64,000 nt of DNA from Acidipropionibacterium sp. (GCA_022647765.1 JALCLH010000001.1:124001-188000); one strand, 5' to 3'. Shown: positions 46,302 to 55,392, counted from the stretch's first letter. Notes: generated by a model not told the origin, from the letters alone. Numbers and translations: made by a program.

Positions 46302-46747
46302 TCAGCCCATGCCCTGCTGATAGAGCCGGTAGCCCTCCCCGGTGTGCTCGAAACACAGCGTCCAGGGCCGTGTGCCGGCGGTGATGCCGCGCTTCGGCTC
46401 GGCCGTCGTGGTGATCGTGAGGTGGTAGCAGTCCAGGTCCACGCCGGCCTGGGAGGCCGGCAGTTTCGTGACCTCGCCCAGGTTCTTGTACCCGGTGAGC
46501 TTCGGGGTGTCGCACCAGGCCCAGGTGGAGGCCGCGGTGAGCTCCTGGGTGACGGCGCAGTCGCCGGACTTCGCGGCGTCCAGGTAGCTGCGCACCACGT
46601 CTTGCGAGCTCGCGCTGGCCGGCGGCAGGGTGGGGAGGGCGTCGCGGTCTTCCGGCCGCCCGAGCAGCCGGAGACGGCTGTGACCGCCAGGGCGACGCCG
46701 AGGGCGCCGACGAGTGCCCGGAGGCCGGGCGAGATGACGGTTCTCAT
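46302..46747 (-). CDS. Small lipoprotein (frameshifted once), unknown function
   Basis: Signal peptide and lipobox (ALAVTAVSGCSGG, Cys about residue 28) lie in one frame. The rest, from DALPTLPPASASSQDVVRSYLDAAKSGDCAV to LYQQGMG, lies in another. They join near 46645-46650 if one base is missing (446 nt = 3n-1), giving about 148 residues. Cysteine pattern (DCAV, WCDTP, DCYH, LCFEH) suggests disulfides. The ATG is 3 bp after the prenyl synthase stop, so it is part of that operon. Confidence 0.7.
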
Positions 46748-46750
46748 TGG

Positions 46751-47851
46751 TCAGGCCTCGCGTCGCACCGACTGACGGGCCAGTTCCAGCAGCGCCCGGC
46801 GTCCCGGATCGGTCATCTCGGTGCTGTTCAGGACGCCGACGGCGCGCCGGTAGCCGTCCTCGATGTCCTCCTCGGCGCGGGCCCGGGCGCCGCTGCGCTC
46901 GATGATGGCGCGCGCGACGGCGATGTCGGCGTCGTCCAGGTCGTCGCGGCCCAGCAGACTCTCCAGCGTGGCGGCGTCGGCCGGGGTGGATCCGGCCAGG
47001 GCGTGGGCCACCAGGACGGTCCGCTTGCCCTCGCGCAGGTCGTCGCCGGCCGGCTTGCCGGTGAGCTCGGCGTCCCCGAATACCCCGAGCAGGTCGTCGC
47101 GGAACTGGAAGGCCCGCCCCAGCGGGGAGCCGAAGTCGAGCATCGCCCGTTGCAGGGCGTCGCTGCCGCCGCCCAGGCTCACCCCGATCTGGCAGGGCCG
47201 GACCACCGTGTAGCGGGCCGACTTGAACTCCACCACCCGGTTGACCAGGCCCAGTGCGGACTCGGAGTCGGTGCCGGCCAGCCGGGCCTCGGCGGCGACG
47301 TCGAGCACCTGGCCGCAGGTGACCTCGGTGCGCACCGCCTCCAGCAGGGGGGTGGCGGCGGCCAGCCGAAGCGGATCCAGCCCGCAGCCCGAGAACATCT
47401 CCGCGCTCCACACCAGGAGCAGGTCGCCGAGCAGGATCGCCATGTCGGCGCCGTAGTCCTGGGAGGATCCGGCGCCGTTGGCGGCGGCGTGGCGGGCCTC
47501 GAAGCGCCGGTGGGCGGCGGGCAGCCCGCGGCGGGTGTCGGAGTGGTCCATCACGTCGTCGTGCATCAGCGCCGAGACGTGCAGCAGCTCCAGGCTGGCG
47601 GCCGCCCGGAGCAGCGGGGCGGCGTCCATCGGCCGGCCTGCCGCGGCGACCCGGGACCAGTAGCAGAAGGCGGGTCGCAGCCGTTTTCCGCCGGCGGTGT
47701 AGTCGTGGGCGGCGTCGAGCACCGGCTCGAGCTCCGCGCCGATGCCCGCCAGCGTCGTCCGTTGCCCGGCGAGGAAGGCCGACAGGCTGTCCTGGACCGC
47801 TTGCCGGAAGGACTCTCCGGCCGGGTCGGCAGGATCGAAGGAGGCGCACAT
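46751..47851 (-). CDS. idsA: Trans-isoprenyl diphosphate synthase
   Basis: Protein of 366 residues for polyprenyl diphosphate synthesis (GGPP or longer). It has GGKRLRPAF, the first Asp-rich motif LMHDDVMDHSDTRRG (DDxxD type) and the second FQFRDDLLGVFGD. ATG at 47851 (MCASFDPAD) has a TAAGGT hexamer ending 7 nt upstream, so it may be leaderless; a longer N-terminus is unlikely. Chain length cannot be told. It sits beside the PknL-like kinase and metF as in the mycobacterial block (idsA2). Confidence 0.9.
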   Translation of the reverse strand: MCASFDPADPAGESFRQAVQDSLSAFLAGQRTTLAGIGAELEPVLDAAHDYTAGGKRLRPAFCYWSRVAAAGRPMDAAPLLRAAASLELLHVSALMHDDVMDHSDTRRGLPAAHRRFEARHAAANGAGSSQDYGADMAILLGDLLLVWSAEMFSGCGLDPLRLAAATPLLEAVRTEVTCGQVLDVAAEARLAGTDSESALGLVNRVVEFKSARYTVVRPCQIGVSLGGGSDALQRAMLDFGSPLGRAFQFRDDLLGVFGDAELTGKPAGDDLREGKRTVLVAHALAGSTPADAATLESLLGRDDLDDADIAVARAIIERSGARARAEEDIEDGYRRAVGVLNSTEMTDPGRRALLELARQSVRREA

Positions 47852-47858
47852 GGCACCC

Positions 47859-47864
47859 ACCTTA
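47859..47864 (-). promoter_or_regulatory. Candidate -10 (TAAGGT) of idsA, leaderless
   Basis: Ends 7 nt before the ATG at 47851. Confidence 0.4.
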
Positions 47865-47903
47865 TGGCCGTCTCGCACCGGTGGAGGCGAGGGGTGCCGT
47901 CGG

Positions 47904-48554
47904 CTAGATGAGGCGCCTCGTGGAGGAGGAGGCGTCTCGTGGGGCGGACAGTGGGGCGTGGCGGGGTGCGGAGGTCGCGAAGGCGGTGGCACCGGCTGCT
48001 GCGATGAGCAGGCACACGGGGGTGCTCAGGTTCGGCACATGCTGGCCGAAGGTGAGGCCGGCCGGGGCGCGCAGCGCTCCCCACAGTCCGTGATGGACGG
48101 CGGGATGAAGGGGCCAGGAGAACCCCATCGACGCCAAGGAGGCCACCAGCGGCGCTGCCCAGATTGCGAAGGATGGCAGCACGGACAGGCTCAGCAGGCC
48201 CAGGCCCAGCAGAGCCGCGTCGTCTCGCCATGCGGCCGCGAATCCGCTATCGATGGAGTCGGTGGGAAAGGCCACTGCACAGGTGATGCCGGATACGATC
48301 AGCGCGATACCCAGGAGTGTGCATCTGTGGGTGAGCGGACACCTCGACGATGCCCGGCCGGAGCTGCTGGCGAACATGAGCAGCAGGGGCAATGTGGAGA
48401 GCGTGGCCACCCACAATGGGGCGATCTCCGCCGGATCTCCGTCCGGGGTCATGAGAAGAGTGAGCCCGCGCGTGATCGTGGCGAAGAGCACGGAGGCCAT
48501 CACACACGACCCCATGCGGCGACGGGATGCTCGGGGTATGGTCTCGCGTGTCAC
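47904..48554 (-). CDS. Integral membrane protein, unknown function
   Basis: Protein of 216 residues with about five or six hydrophobic helices (MASVLFATITRGLTLLM, IAPLWVATLSTLPLLLMF, LLGIALIVSGITCAVAF, LLGLGLLSLSVLPSFAIWAA, PVCLLIAAAGATAFAT). No family recognised. Its last codons (APRDASSSTRRLI) are written in a copy of the dispersed GGCGCCTCGTGGAGGA repeat, which suggests the repeat was captured into, or extended, the reading frame. It is divergent from the DUF3267 gene with 175 bp between. Confidence 0.65.
   Translation of the reverse strand: MTRETIPRASRRRMGSCVMASVLFATITRGLTLLMTPDGDPAEIAPLWVATLSTLPLLLMFASSSGRASSRCPLTHRCTLLGIALIVSGITCAVAFPTDSIDSGFAAAWRDDAALLGLGLLSLSVLPSFAIWAAPLVASLASMGFSWPLHPAVHHGLWGALRAPAGLTFGQHVPNLSTPVCLLIAAAGATAFATSAPRHAPLSAPRDASSSTRRLI
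47910..47940. repeat. Second copy of the dispersed GAGGCGCC repeat
   Basis: Bases 47912-47940 match 26227-26255 at 27 of 29 positions. Here only one arm of the palindrome is clear, and it overlaps the 3' end of a membrane-protein gene. Confidence 0.7.
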
Positions 48555-48729
48555 GCTGAATCTCCCCTCTCAACGGTGCGAGTATCGACACCGAGTCGTA
48601 AAAGAACACTCCGATGTGAACTCGGTATGTATATCACGTACTGTAGCGCTCCCGGGGCGCTGCGTCATGGATCTTGGGCGGTGCGGCGTGTGGCGGTGAT
48701 GCGGACCATCGGACGGGGGAGGGGCATCG

Positions 48730-49281
48730 GTGAGCGATCCGAGCGCGCGCGAATGGCATCCCGGTCGCAGGGCGGCGATATTCATGAATGTCGTCGCAGT
48801 GGTGCTGCTGGCGGTGGGAATCCTGGTGTATGGACTGGCCTGGTCGGGTGAGCAGAATCGGTCGTTCAGGATCACCGGAGTCGGGCTGCTGCTCGCAGTC
48901 GTCACGACGCTGATCCTCACGCTCGCCCTCATGCTCATTCACGAAGGAATCCATGGCCTGGCGATCGTGTGCTCCGGAGGGACTGCACGATTCGGAGTCA
49001 CCATGATCGCCCGGGTGATGCCGGCGTTCTACTGCACCGCACCGGAGAAGCGATTCACCAGGACGCAGTACATCGCCATCGGACTGGCACCGTTGCTGAC
49101 TCTCGGCGTCGGCTGCGGCATCGCGGTCGCGCTCGCACCGTTCGGCGGTTGGCTGGTACTGCCCTCGGCCGTGCACCTGAGCGGTTGTGCCGGGGACATC
49201 GCGATGGTCTGGGTCGCCGCACGACAGCCGCGCGGCACGACGATCGAGGATCTGCAGACCGGGGTGCGGTTCTGGAACTGA
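48730..49281 (+). CDS. DUF3267-type membrane zincin-like protein
   Basis: Protein of 183 residues with four hydrophobic helices and HEGIHG (HExxH zinc site) at the end of the second, the hallmark of the DUF3267 putative zincin family. FYCTAPEKRFTRTQYIAIGLAPL follows, as in that family. It may be an intramembrane or membrane-bound metalloprotease; no substrate is known. GTG start at 48730 with GGGGAGGGG upstream. It sits with the preceding membrane gene between idsA and metF, where the conserved block has other genes, so it is probably an insertion. Confidence 0.78.
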   Translation: MSDPSAREWHPGRRAAIFMNVVAVVLLAVGILVYGLAWSGEQNRSFRITGVGLLLAVVTTLILTLALMLIHEGIHGLAIVCSGGTARFGVTMIARVMPAFYCTAPEKRFTRTQYIAIGLAPLLTLGVGCGIAVALAPFGGWLVLPSAVHLSGCAGDIAMVWVAARQPRGTTIEDLQTGVRFWN

Positions 49282-49408
49282 GACTCACGGATTTCTTACG
49301 AGACGATGGGCTTCTCGGCAGTCTGGGGCACCGAGGAGCGACCATCTCGTACGTTTTCCGCGGTCTTGCTGCCGTCTCAGCGCCCATCGGGTTCCCCGAC
49401 ACCTGTTC

Positions 49409-49414
49409 TAGGGT
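49409..49414 (+). promoter_or_regulatory. Candidate -10 (TAGGGT) of metF, leaderless
   Basis: Ends 7 nt before the metF ATG at 49422. Confidence 0.4.
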
Positions 49415-49421
49415 GAGAACC

Positions 49422-50337
49422 ATGCAGCCCTCGACCACCTCCACGGCGACGATCGCCGATCTGCTGGCACGATCCGAACGGCCCCTGCGGTCCTTCGAGT
49501 TCATGCCGCCGCGCAGCGAGGAGGACGTCTACCAGCTGTGGCGGGCCACCGACTCCCTGGTCCCCCTGGAGCCAGACTTCATCTCGGTGACCTACGGGGC
49601 CAACGGCTCCAGCCGCGATCGCACCCTGCGCTGCACCCGCCACATGGTCGCCTCCGGCTGCGCACCGTCGGCCATCTCACGGCCGTCTCCCAGAGCGTGG
49701 CCGAGCTGGAGCAGGCGGTGGCCGATTACCGGGACGCCGGCGTCGACCACATCCTGGCCATCCGCGGCGATATGCCCGGCGGGGCCACGGTGCCCTGGGT
49801 GGCGCGCCCCGACGGGCTGGCCAACGCCACCGAGCTGGTGAGACTGGTCAAGCGGATCAACCCGGAGGCCTGCGTCGGAGTCGGCGCCTTCCCCGACGGG
49901 CACCCGGCCTCCGGCGATCTCGACCTGGACGCGCGCATCCTGGCGACAAGGCCGAGGCCGGCGCCTCCTTCGCGATCACCCAGCTGTTCTTCATCCCCGA
50001 GCACTACACCGCCCTGGTGGCGCGGGTCCGGGGCCTGGGATGCGACATCCCGATCATTCCGGGCATCATGCCGATCACCTCGTACGGCCAGATCAAGCGC
50101 TTCGGGGAGCTGTCGGGCACCGACGTCCCGGCCGATCTGGTGGCGCGGCTGTCACGGGTCGCAGATGACAGGGCCGCGGTGCGCGATCTCGGCCTGGAGG
50201 CGGCGGCGCAGCTGTGCTGCCGGCTGCTCGACGAGGGAGCGCCCGGCCTGCACTACTACACCCTCAATCGGTCGCGTGCGACCACAGAGCTGCACTCCAT
50301 GGTGCGCGATCTCCGGCCGGGACTGTGGGATCTCTGA
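49422..50337 (+). CDS. metF: Methylenetetrahydrofolate reductase family protein (two frameshifts)
   Basis: Reduces methylene-THF to methyl-THF for methionine synthesis. Motifs occur in three frames: FEFMPPRSEEDVYQLW and DFISVTYGANGSSR, then TVGHLTAVSQSVAELEQ and LAIRGDMPGG, then KAEAGASFAITQLFF and IPGIMPITSYGQIKRF. The breaks are near 49660-49670 (one base missing before CTGCGCACCGTCGGC) and near 49950-49958 (one base missing before AAGGCCGAGG). Restoring both gives 305 residues, the family length, so sequencing deletions are likely. Its last 74 bp overlap the 3' end of the convergent helicase gene. Confidence 0.88.
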
Positions 50338-52546
50338 GCCCCAGCACGACCAGCCGCTGAGTGGGACGGGTGAGCGCCACATAGAGCACCCGCACCCCGC
50401 CGGGGGACTCGGCGACGATGTCGTCGGGGTCGACCACCACGGCGGCGTCGTACTCCAGCCCCTTGGCCTGCATCGTGGTCACCGGGATCACCTGGTCGTG
50501 CCAGGCCGCCAACGGCTCGGGACCGCTCACCAGCTGTCGAGCGATGTGGATCAGCGAGGGCGGGCAGATCACCCCGATGGTGCCGTCGACCTGCTCGATG
50601 AGCTTCCTGACATGGATCACGATCTGGTCCATCAGATCCTGGCGGCTGGTGCGCGCCAGTTCGGGCTGGACGCCGGTGGAGCGCACCGCCTCGGGCAGGT
50701 CGGCGTCCGGGTAGACGGTGGAGATCACCTCGGCGGCCAGGTCGAAGACCTCGGCGGGGGAGCGGTAGTTCTTCGTCAGCCGGAAGGTCCGCCGCGGGGC
50801 GTGACCGGTGAGATCGGCCACCGCGGCGTCGGTCTCCTCCGGGTAGGGATAGGCCGACTGGGCCGGATCCCCGACGATCGTCCAGGAGGCCTGCGGGCCG
50901 CGCCGGCGCAGCATCCGCCACTGCATCGGCGTGATGTCCTGAGCCTCGTCGACCAGCACATGGGCGAAGGTGTCCTGGGGCTCCTCGTCGGAGTCGGCGT
51001 TCCGCCGGTCGGTGAGGGTGTCGGCCACCGTCACCAGCTCCCCGACCTCCTCGCCGCCCTCGATGAAGACCGGCTGATCGGCGCTCGGATCGGCCGGGGC
51101 CGGCCCGAGGATCGACACCAGCTCGTCCAGCAGCGCCATATCGGCCACCGACCAGTCCCGGCGTCCGTGCTCGCCGGGTGCGGGGATCGACGCCGCCAGC
51201 ACCTCGCGGTCGTCCTCGGGCAGGTCCGGGGCCACCCGGTCGATGACCGCGCGCTCGGACAGCCGGGCCAGCTCGTCCTCGGCGCTCATCGGCGGCCACC
51301 AGGCGTGGAGGAACATCCGGAAGGAGGCCTGGGAGGTGACCATCTCGTCGAAGTCCTCCCGGGTCAGCTCGTAGGAGGCGATGGCGTCGTCGGGCATCCT
51401 CGACCAGAGCTGGTCGAGCAGGGACTGCTTCACCGCGTCCAGCCCCCGGTTGTACTTGTTGCGCGACAGGATCCGCGCCCGGGTGCGGGCCAGCGCCGCC
51501 GCCTTGAGGGTGAGCACCTCGCCCTTGACCGTCACCCGCAGGCTGAGGAACGCCGGATCCGCGGACAGCGGAAGGCCGACCAGCCGGTCGAGCATGCCGA
51601 CCATCTGCAGGCTGCCCTTCAGGGTGGCCGCCCGGGACTCGTCGAGCCGGTCGGAGCCGCGCCGCAGCACGTCGGTGGCCAGGTCGCCGACCGAGCGCAG
51701 GGTCACCGAGTCCTCGCCCAGGCTCGGCAGCACCCGTTCGATGTAGTTCATGAAGACCGCGCTGGGCCCGACCACCAGCACTCCGCCGTTCTCCAGCCGG
51801 GCGCGGTGCGTGTAGAGCAGGAAGGCCGCCCGGTGCAGGGCGACGACGGTCTTGCCGGTTCCCGGCCCGCCGGCGATGGTGGTGACCCCTTGGTAGGGGG
51901 CCCGGATCGCCTCGTCCTGCTCGGCCTGGATGGTCGCCACGATGGAGTGCATCCGGGTGTCCCGGGCCCGGCTCAGCGCCGCCATCAGCGCCCCCTCGCC
52001 GATCACCGGAAGGTCCTCGGGATTCTCCGGGTCCAGCAGGTCGTCCTCGATGCCGATCACCCGGTCATCGCGGCAGCGCAGCACGCGGCGCCGGGTGGCC
52101 CCCATCGGTGAGGTGGCGGTGGCGCGGTAGAAGGGCTCGGCGGCCGGCGCCCGCCAGTCGATGACCAGCGGCTCGTAGTTGGCGTCGCGGACGCCGATCC
52201 GGCCGATGTGGCGCACCTCCTGGCCCTCGGCCAGATCGAGCCGGCCGAAGACCAGGCCCTCGTGCTCGGAGTCCAGCACCGCCAGGCGCCGAGCCGCGTT
52301 GAAGGCGAAGGCATCGCGCTCGAACATCGCCGTGCTGTCCTCCTCGCGGACCCAGGTGGTCCGGTCCGAGTGGTAGATCTGCCGGCTGGCGTCGGCCAGT
52401 CTCTTGGCGGCGGCGGTGTCCGACTTCAGCTGGGCGTACACCCGGTCGACATGCGCCTGCTCGGCGGCGATCTCCTGGGCGACGGGGTCGACGGCGCGGG
52501 CGGCGGAGGAATCAGAGGTCAACGAAATCTCCCTCGTGTGGGACAC
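50264..52546 (-). CDS. HelD/HelR-type RNA polymerase-recycling helicase
   Basis: Superfamily 1 helicase-like protein of 760 residues. An N-terminal coiled coil (about 20-75) that can enter the polymerase secondary channel comes first. Then come Walker A GGPGTGKT, Walker B LVDEAQD, GDPAQSAYPYPEE, NYRSPAEVF and the C-terminal VLYVALTRP block. HelD proteins dissociate stalled RNA polymerase; the actinobacterial HelR branch protects polymerase from rifamycins. I cannot assign HelD versus HelR without alignment. GTG 52546 or, with a better Shine-Dalgarno (GAGGGAG), TTG 52522 may be the start. Confidence 0.85.
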   Translation of the reverse strand: MSHTREISLTSDSSAARAVDPVAQEIAAEQAHVDRVYAQLKSDTAAAKRLADASRQIYHSDRTTWVREEDSTAMFERDAFAFNAARRLAVLDSEHEGLVFGRLDLAEGQEVRHIGRIGVRDANYEPLVIDWRAPAAEPFYRATATSPMGATRRRVLRCRDDRVIGIEDDLLDPENPEDLPVIGEGALMAALSRARDTRMHSIVATIQAEQDEAIRAPYQGVTTIAGGPGTGKTVVALHRAAFLLYTHRARLENGGVLVVGPSAVFMNYIERVLPSLGEDSVTLRSVGDLATDVLRRGSDRLDESRAATLKGSLQMVGMLDRLVGLPLSADPAFLSLRVTVKGEVLTLKAAALARTRARILSRNKYNRGLDAVKQSLLDQLWSRMPDDAIASYELTREDFDEMVTSQASFRMFLHAWWPPMSAEDELARLSERAVIDRVAPDLPEDDREVLAASIPAPGEHGRRDWSVADMALLDELVSILGPAPADPSADQPVFIEGGEEVGELVTVADTLTDRRNADSDEEPQDTFAHVLVDEAQDITPMQWRMLRRRGPQASWTIVGDPAQSAYPYPEETDAAVADLTGHAPRRTFRLTKNYRSPAEVFDLAAEVISTVYPDADLPEAVRSTGVQPELARTSRQDLMDQIVIHVRKLIEQVDGTIGVICPPSLIHIARQLVSGPEPLAAWHDQVIPVTTMQAKGLEYDAAVVVDPDDIVAESPGGVRVLYVALTRPTQRLVVLGLRDPTVPAGDRAPWSAALWSHATD

Positions 52547-52553
52547 ATAACCC

Positions 52554-52573
52554 GCCCTCGTCTAGGCGAGGGC
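52554..52573. promoter_or_regulatory. Palindrome just upstream of the HelD/HelR gene
   Basis: GCCCTCG-TCTAGG-CGAGGGC, 8-27 bp before the GTG at 52546 and 21 bp after the preceding stop. It could be a terminator for the upstream gene or an operator. It does not match the rifamycin-associated element as I remember it. Confidence 0.45.
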
Positions 52574-52593
52574 TGAGGGAAGAGTTTACGCGC

Positions 52594-53839
52594 TCACAAC
52601 CCCCGGCGGTGCGCCCGGCCGTCGGCGCCGACCGCCGGATTGGTGGGGGAGACGTCCTCCCCGGTCAGGCGGCGGTGCACCCGGTAGGCGGCCAGGGCAC
52701 CGGTCAGCAGTTGCGCCCAGGGCTCGGGTCCGCCGTGCGAGGCGGCGCTGGCCGGCAGGGTGGCGACGCCGTCTCGCTCGGTCCAGGCCAGCGGGGGACG
52801 CCGCGTCCACCCCCTGACGCCGGCCAGGGAAGGGCCCCGGGAGGGGTCGGGAACCGGGCGGGTGTGGTCATCGGTGACGGTGATCAGGCGGTCGCCCCGG
52901 CGCCATCGCCAGGTCACCACCGGGCCCTCATCGCTGTGGATGACCCGCTCCCGGATACCCTCCGCCTCGCCGGGTACCGGCACGGAGCTCACCGAGGCGA
53001 TGGTGCGGGTCGGGGCCCCGAAGATCGGCTCTCGGCGGAACGAGCGGCGAGCCGGCGGGGGAGCAGTGGCGTCCACCACAGCGTCGGGGGCGGTTCCGGG
53101 CCCGGAGACCACCTCAACCCCGCGACGCTCCAACCGGGAGTCCAGGAGGTCCAGCAGGGGCTGGAGATCGGCCGGTCCGTCGTCGCCGAGGAGCTGCCAT
53201 CTGCCGAAGATCCGGGACACGGCGAGGTCGGCGGTCAGCAGCCCGGGGCTTGCGCCGGCCGGGGCGCCGCCCGAGCGCGGTCCCAGCGAGCCCAGCACGG
53301 CGTCCAGCAGGGCCGGCAGATCCCGGCCGGCTGCCAGCGGGTCGCGGCCCCGGAGGATCTCCGGCAGTGCGGAGATTCTCGGAGAGGTGATGACGGGCTT
53401 CTCCAGACCGAGACGCCGGCGGGCCTGCCAGACCTCGTCAGCCCGGTCGAGGACGCCGCGCCAGACCTGGGCGGCCCCGTCCCCGAACTCGCCGCGGACC
53501 GCTGCCAGCTGCGCCGCCCGCTCGGTGGGCAGCTCCAGGAGGACGCCGTCCAGGGCGTGCACCGCCGGGGGAGTCCTCGACCAGTCGCAGACCGACGCCG
53601 GCGAGCTCGGCGTCCATCGCGCGTCCCGACTTGGCGAACAGGTCCTTCCACGCCGAGGGCAGCTCCAGCACCGGCGCCAGCTCGGCGGCCAGCGGACGCC
53701 GCGAACCGGCCCGCCATCGCGGATCGGCGGCGATGACCCGGACCCGATGGCCCAGCCGCGACAGCCGCAGCGCCGCGGCCAGGGCGACCAGCCCGTCGCC
53801 GCGGATCTCAATGCGGAACTGCGGAGATGAGGACGGCAC
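52594..53839 (-). CDS. FAD/NAD(P)-binding Rossmann protein (frameshifted once)
   Basis: About 414 residues after correction. The N-terminus FRIEIRGDGLVALAAALRLSRLGHRVRVIAAD is a dinucleotide-binding beta-alpha-beta unit of the flavin amine oxidase/phytoene desaturase type. The body includes ALDGVLLELPTERAAQL and a C-terminal region with WRWRRGDRLITVTDDHTRPV. The frame changes near 53567-53571, where one extra base in ACTCCCCC would explain it (1,246 nt = 3n+1). Function unknown. GTG start at 53839. It lies upstream of, and in line with, the HelD/HelR gene. Confidence 0.65.
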
Positions 53840-54233
53840 CCGCCCATTGTGCCGAGACCTATCAAGATTCTCACAATGTGAGACACGATATCAGTATGTA
53901 AGAGGGAGTTGAGAGACGCAAGAGCTTCGTCCTATTGTTTCAATTAGATTTCAGAGTATGTGGCTTCTGATGAGAGGAACGCCGGAACATGGCTGAGCAC
54001 GAGGCTTCAGCGCGTCGCCCCATGTGGGCTCGCGCGATGGGCTCGTGTCTCCGTTCCTGTTGAAGATCCGTCGATTGACGCACTGCCGCTTTCAATCCTG
54101 ACGAGAAGTCCGCGGTTTTCTGTTTCTTGTCCTTCGTTCGTTGTCTTTCCCGATTCGGGTGGTCCGCGGCGTCTTACCGTCCCGTTCCGTCCTCGGGTAC
54201 CCCCGTATCTCTTTTATTCCTGGAGAAGTTGTC
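53840..54233 (+). other. 394-bp gene-free, locally AT-rich leader of the ABC transporter
   Basis: Contains the palindrome TCTCACAATGTGAGA (53869-53883) and a possible promoter TTGTTT/TATGTG (53935-53940 and 53957-53962, 16-nt spacer). The remaining ~265-nt pyrimidine-rich stretch runs to the substrate-binding protein ATG. No coding potential is evident. The long leader leaves room for RNA-level control, but I found no known riboswitch consensus. Confidence 0.5.
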
Positions 54234-55385
54234 ATGTCACATATTACCGGCAATGAGCCGCCATCCACTCCTTCGCAGCCCGACCCTCAGAATCCGGCCA
54301 CTCTGCCATCGGGTGCGGTCCTGGCCGACGACGATGCCGAACAGACCCAGCGCGGGGTCGGCCGCCGCACCCTCATCACCGGAGTCGTCGCCGCAGCCGG
54401 TGGCCTGATTGTCGGTGGCGGAATCGGTGGCCTGATCGGGCGCTCCACCGCCAAGGGCAGCGCGACGGGGACTGCGGCGGCGGTGAAGAACCGGCCACTC
54501 TCGGTGATCTATGGCGGCGACGTCTGTGATGCACCGGCCATCGTCGCCAAGGAGAAGGGCTTCTTCACCGAGGCCGGACTGGACGTCACCCTGCATCGCA
54601 CGGTCGGCGACGAAGACATCAAGGCCGCCGTCGGCTCGGGTCAGTTCGACGCCTCCTCGGGCATCTTCTACTCCTGGCTCAAACCGGTGGAGCAGGGCCA
54701 GAACGTCAAATTTGTCGCCGGACTGCACTCGGGCTGCCTCCGGCTCGTCGTACCCAAGAGTTTCAAGGGCACGGTTGCAAATCTCAAGGGAGCCACCATC
54801 GGCATCCCGAGCCTGTCCTCCAGCGCCACCATGTTCTTCTCCATGGATCTGCTGGATGCCGGCATCAACCCGCTGCCGGAGGCCAAGCAGGTCACCTGGA
54901 AGGTGCTGGACCCCTCGACCCTGGCCGACGCCCTCAGACGCGGTCAGGTGGATGCCATCGCCACCTCCGACCCGATCGCCTTCCGCCCCATCCTCGACGA
55001 GTACGGCACCGAGCTGGCCAGCAATATGAGTGGGATGAATGCTCAGGAATTCTGCTGCTGCACGGCCCTCAATGGTGACCTGGTGAAAAACGAGGCACCT
55101 CTTGCTCGGAAGCTCATCGAAGCCTGGTGCCGCGGGTCGCGGTACGTGGCCGGGCATGAGGCGGAGGTCGCCCGTATCGAGGTGGACAAGAAATATGTTG
55201 CCGGGGATGTCCCGACCATCGAGAAACTTCTCAGGGGATATGGCTGGAAGCCCTCTGTGGTGAAACTGAAGGACTCTCTGCTGCCCGGGATCGAGAAGTT
55301 CAAGAAGACCGGCTATCTGGATGCGTCGGCGAACCCCCAGCAGCTTGCCGACAAAGCCTTCACCACTCTCGGTATCGGGTGGTGA
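54234..55385 (+). CDS. NitT/TauT-type ABC transporter substrate-binding protein
   Basis: Protein of 383 residues. The N-terminal region has GVGRRTLITGVVAAAGGLIVGG, a Tat-like or plain signal/anchor. The NMT1/SsuA-like periplasmic fold follows: VIYGGDVCDAPAIVAKEKGFF, GSGQFDASSG, LKGATIGIPSLSSSATMFF and QVDAIATSDPIAF. Unusual is FCCCTALNG, three adjacent cysteines near residue 275. The substrate could be nitrate, sulfonate, thiamine precursor or another small anion; sequence alone does not decide. ATG at 54234 follows TGGAGAAG. First gene of a three-gene operon. Confidence 0.85.
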   Translation: MSHITGNEPPSTPSQPDPQNPATLPSGAVLADDDAEQTQRGVGRRTLITGVVAAAGGLIVGGGIGGLIGRSTAKGSATGTAAAVKNRPLSVIYGGDVCDAPAIVAKEKGFFTEAGLDVTLHRTVGDEDIKAAVGSGQFDASSGIFYSWLKPVEQGQNVKFVAGLHSGCLRLVVPKSFKGTVANLKGATIGIPSLSSSATMFFSMDLLDAGINPLPEAKQVTWKVLDPSTLADALRRGQVDAIATSDPIAFRPILDEYGTELASNMSGMNAQEFCCCTALNGDLVKNEAPLARKLIEAWCRGSRYVAGHEAEVARIEVDKKYVAGDVPTIEKLLRGYGWKPSVVKLKDSLLPGIEKFKKTGYLDASANPQQLADKAFTTLGIGW

Positions 55386-55392
55386 GGATCAG

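Noticed and set aside
46302..47849. Single 515-codon frame running through the lipoprotein and prenyl synthase genes
   Set aside because: It joins the true C-terminus of the lipoprotein to a shadow frame of idsA; the prenyl synthase motifs are in another frame.
53960..54233. TPP riboswitch upstream of an NMT1-like binding protein
   Set aside because: CTGAG occurs, but the TPP consensus partner elements are not present in the right order.
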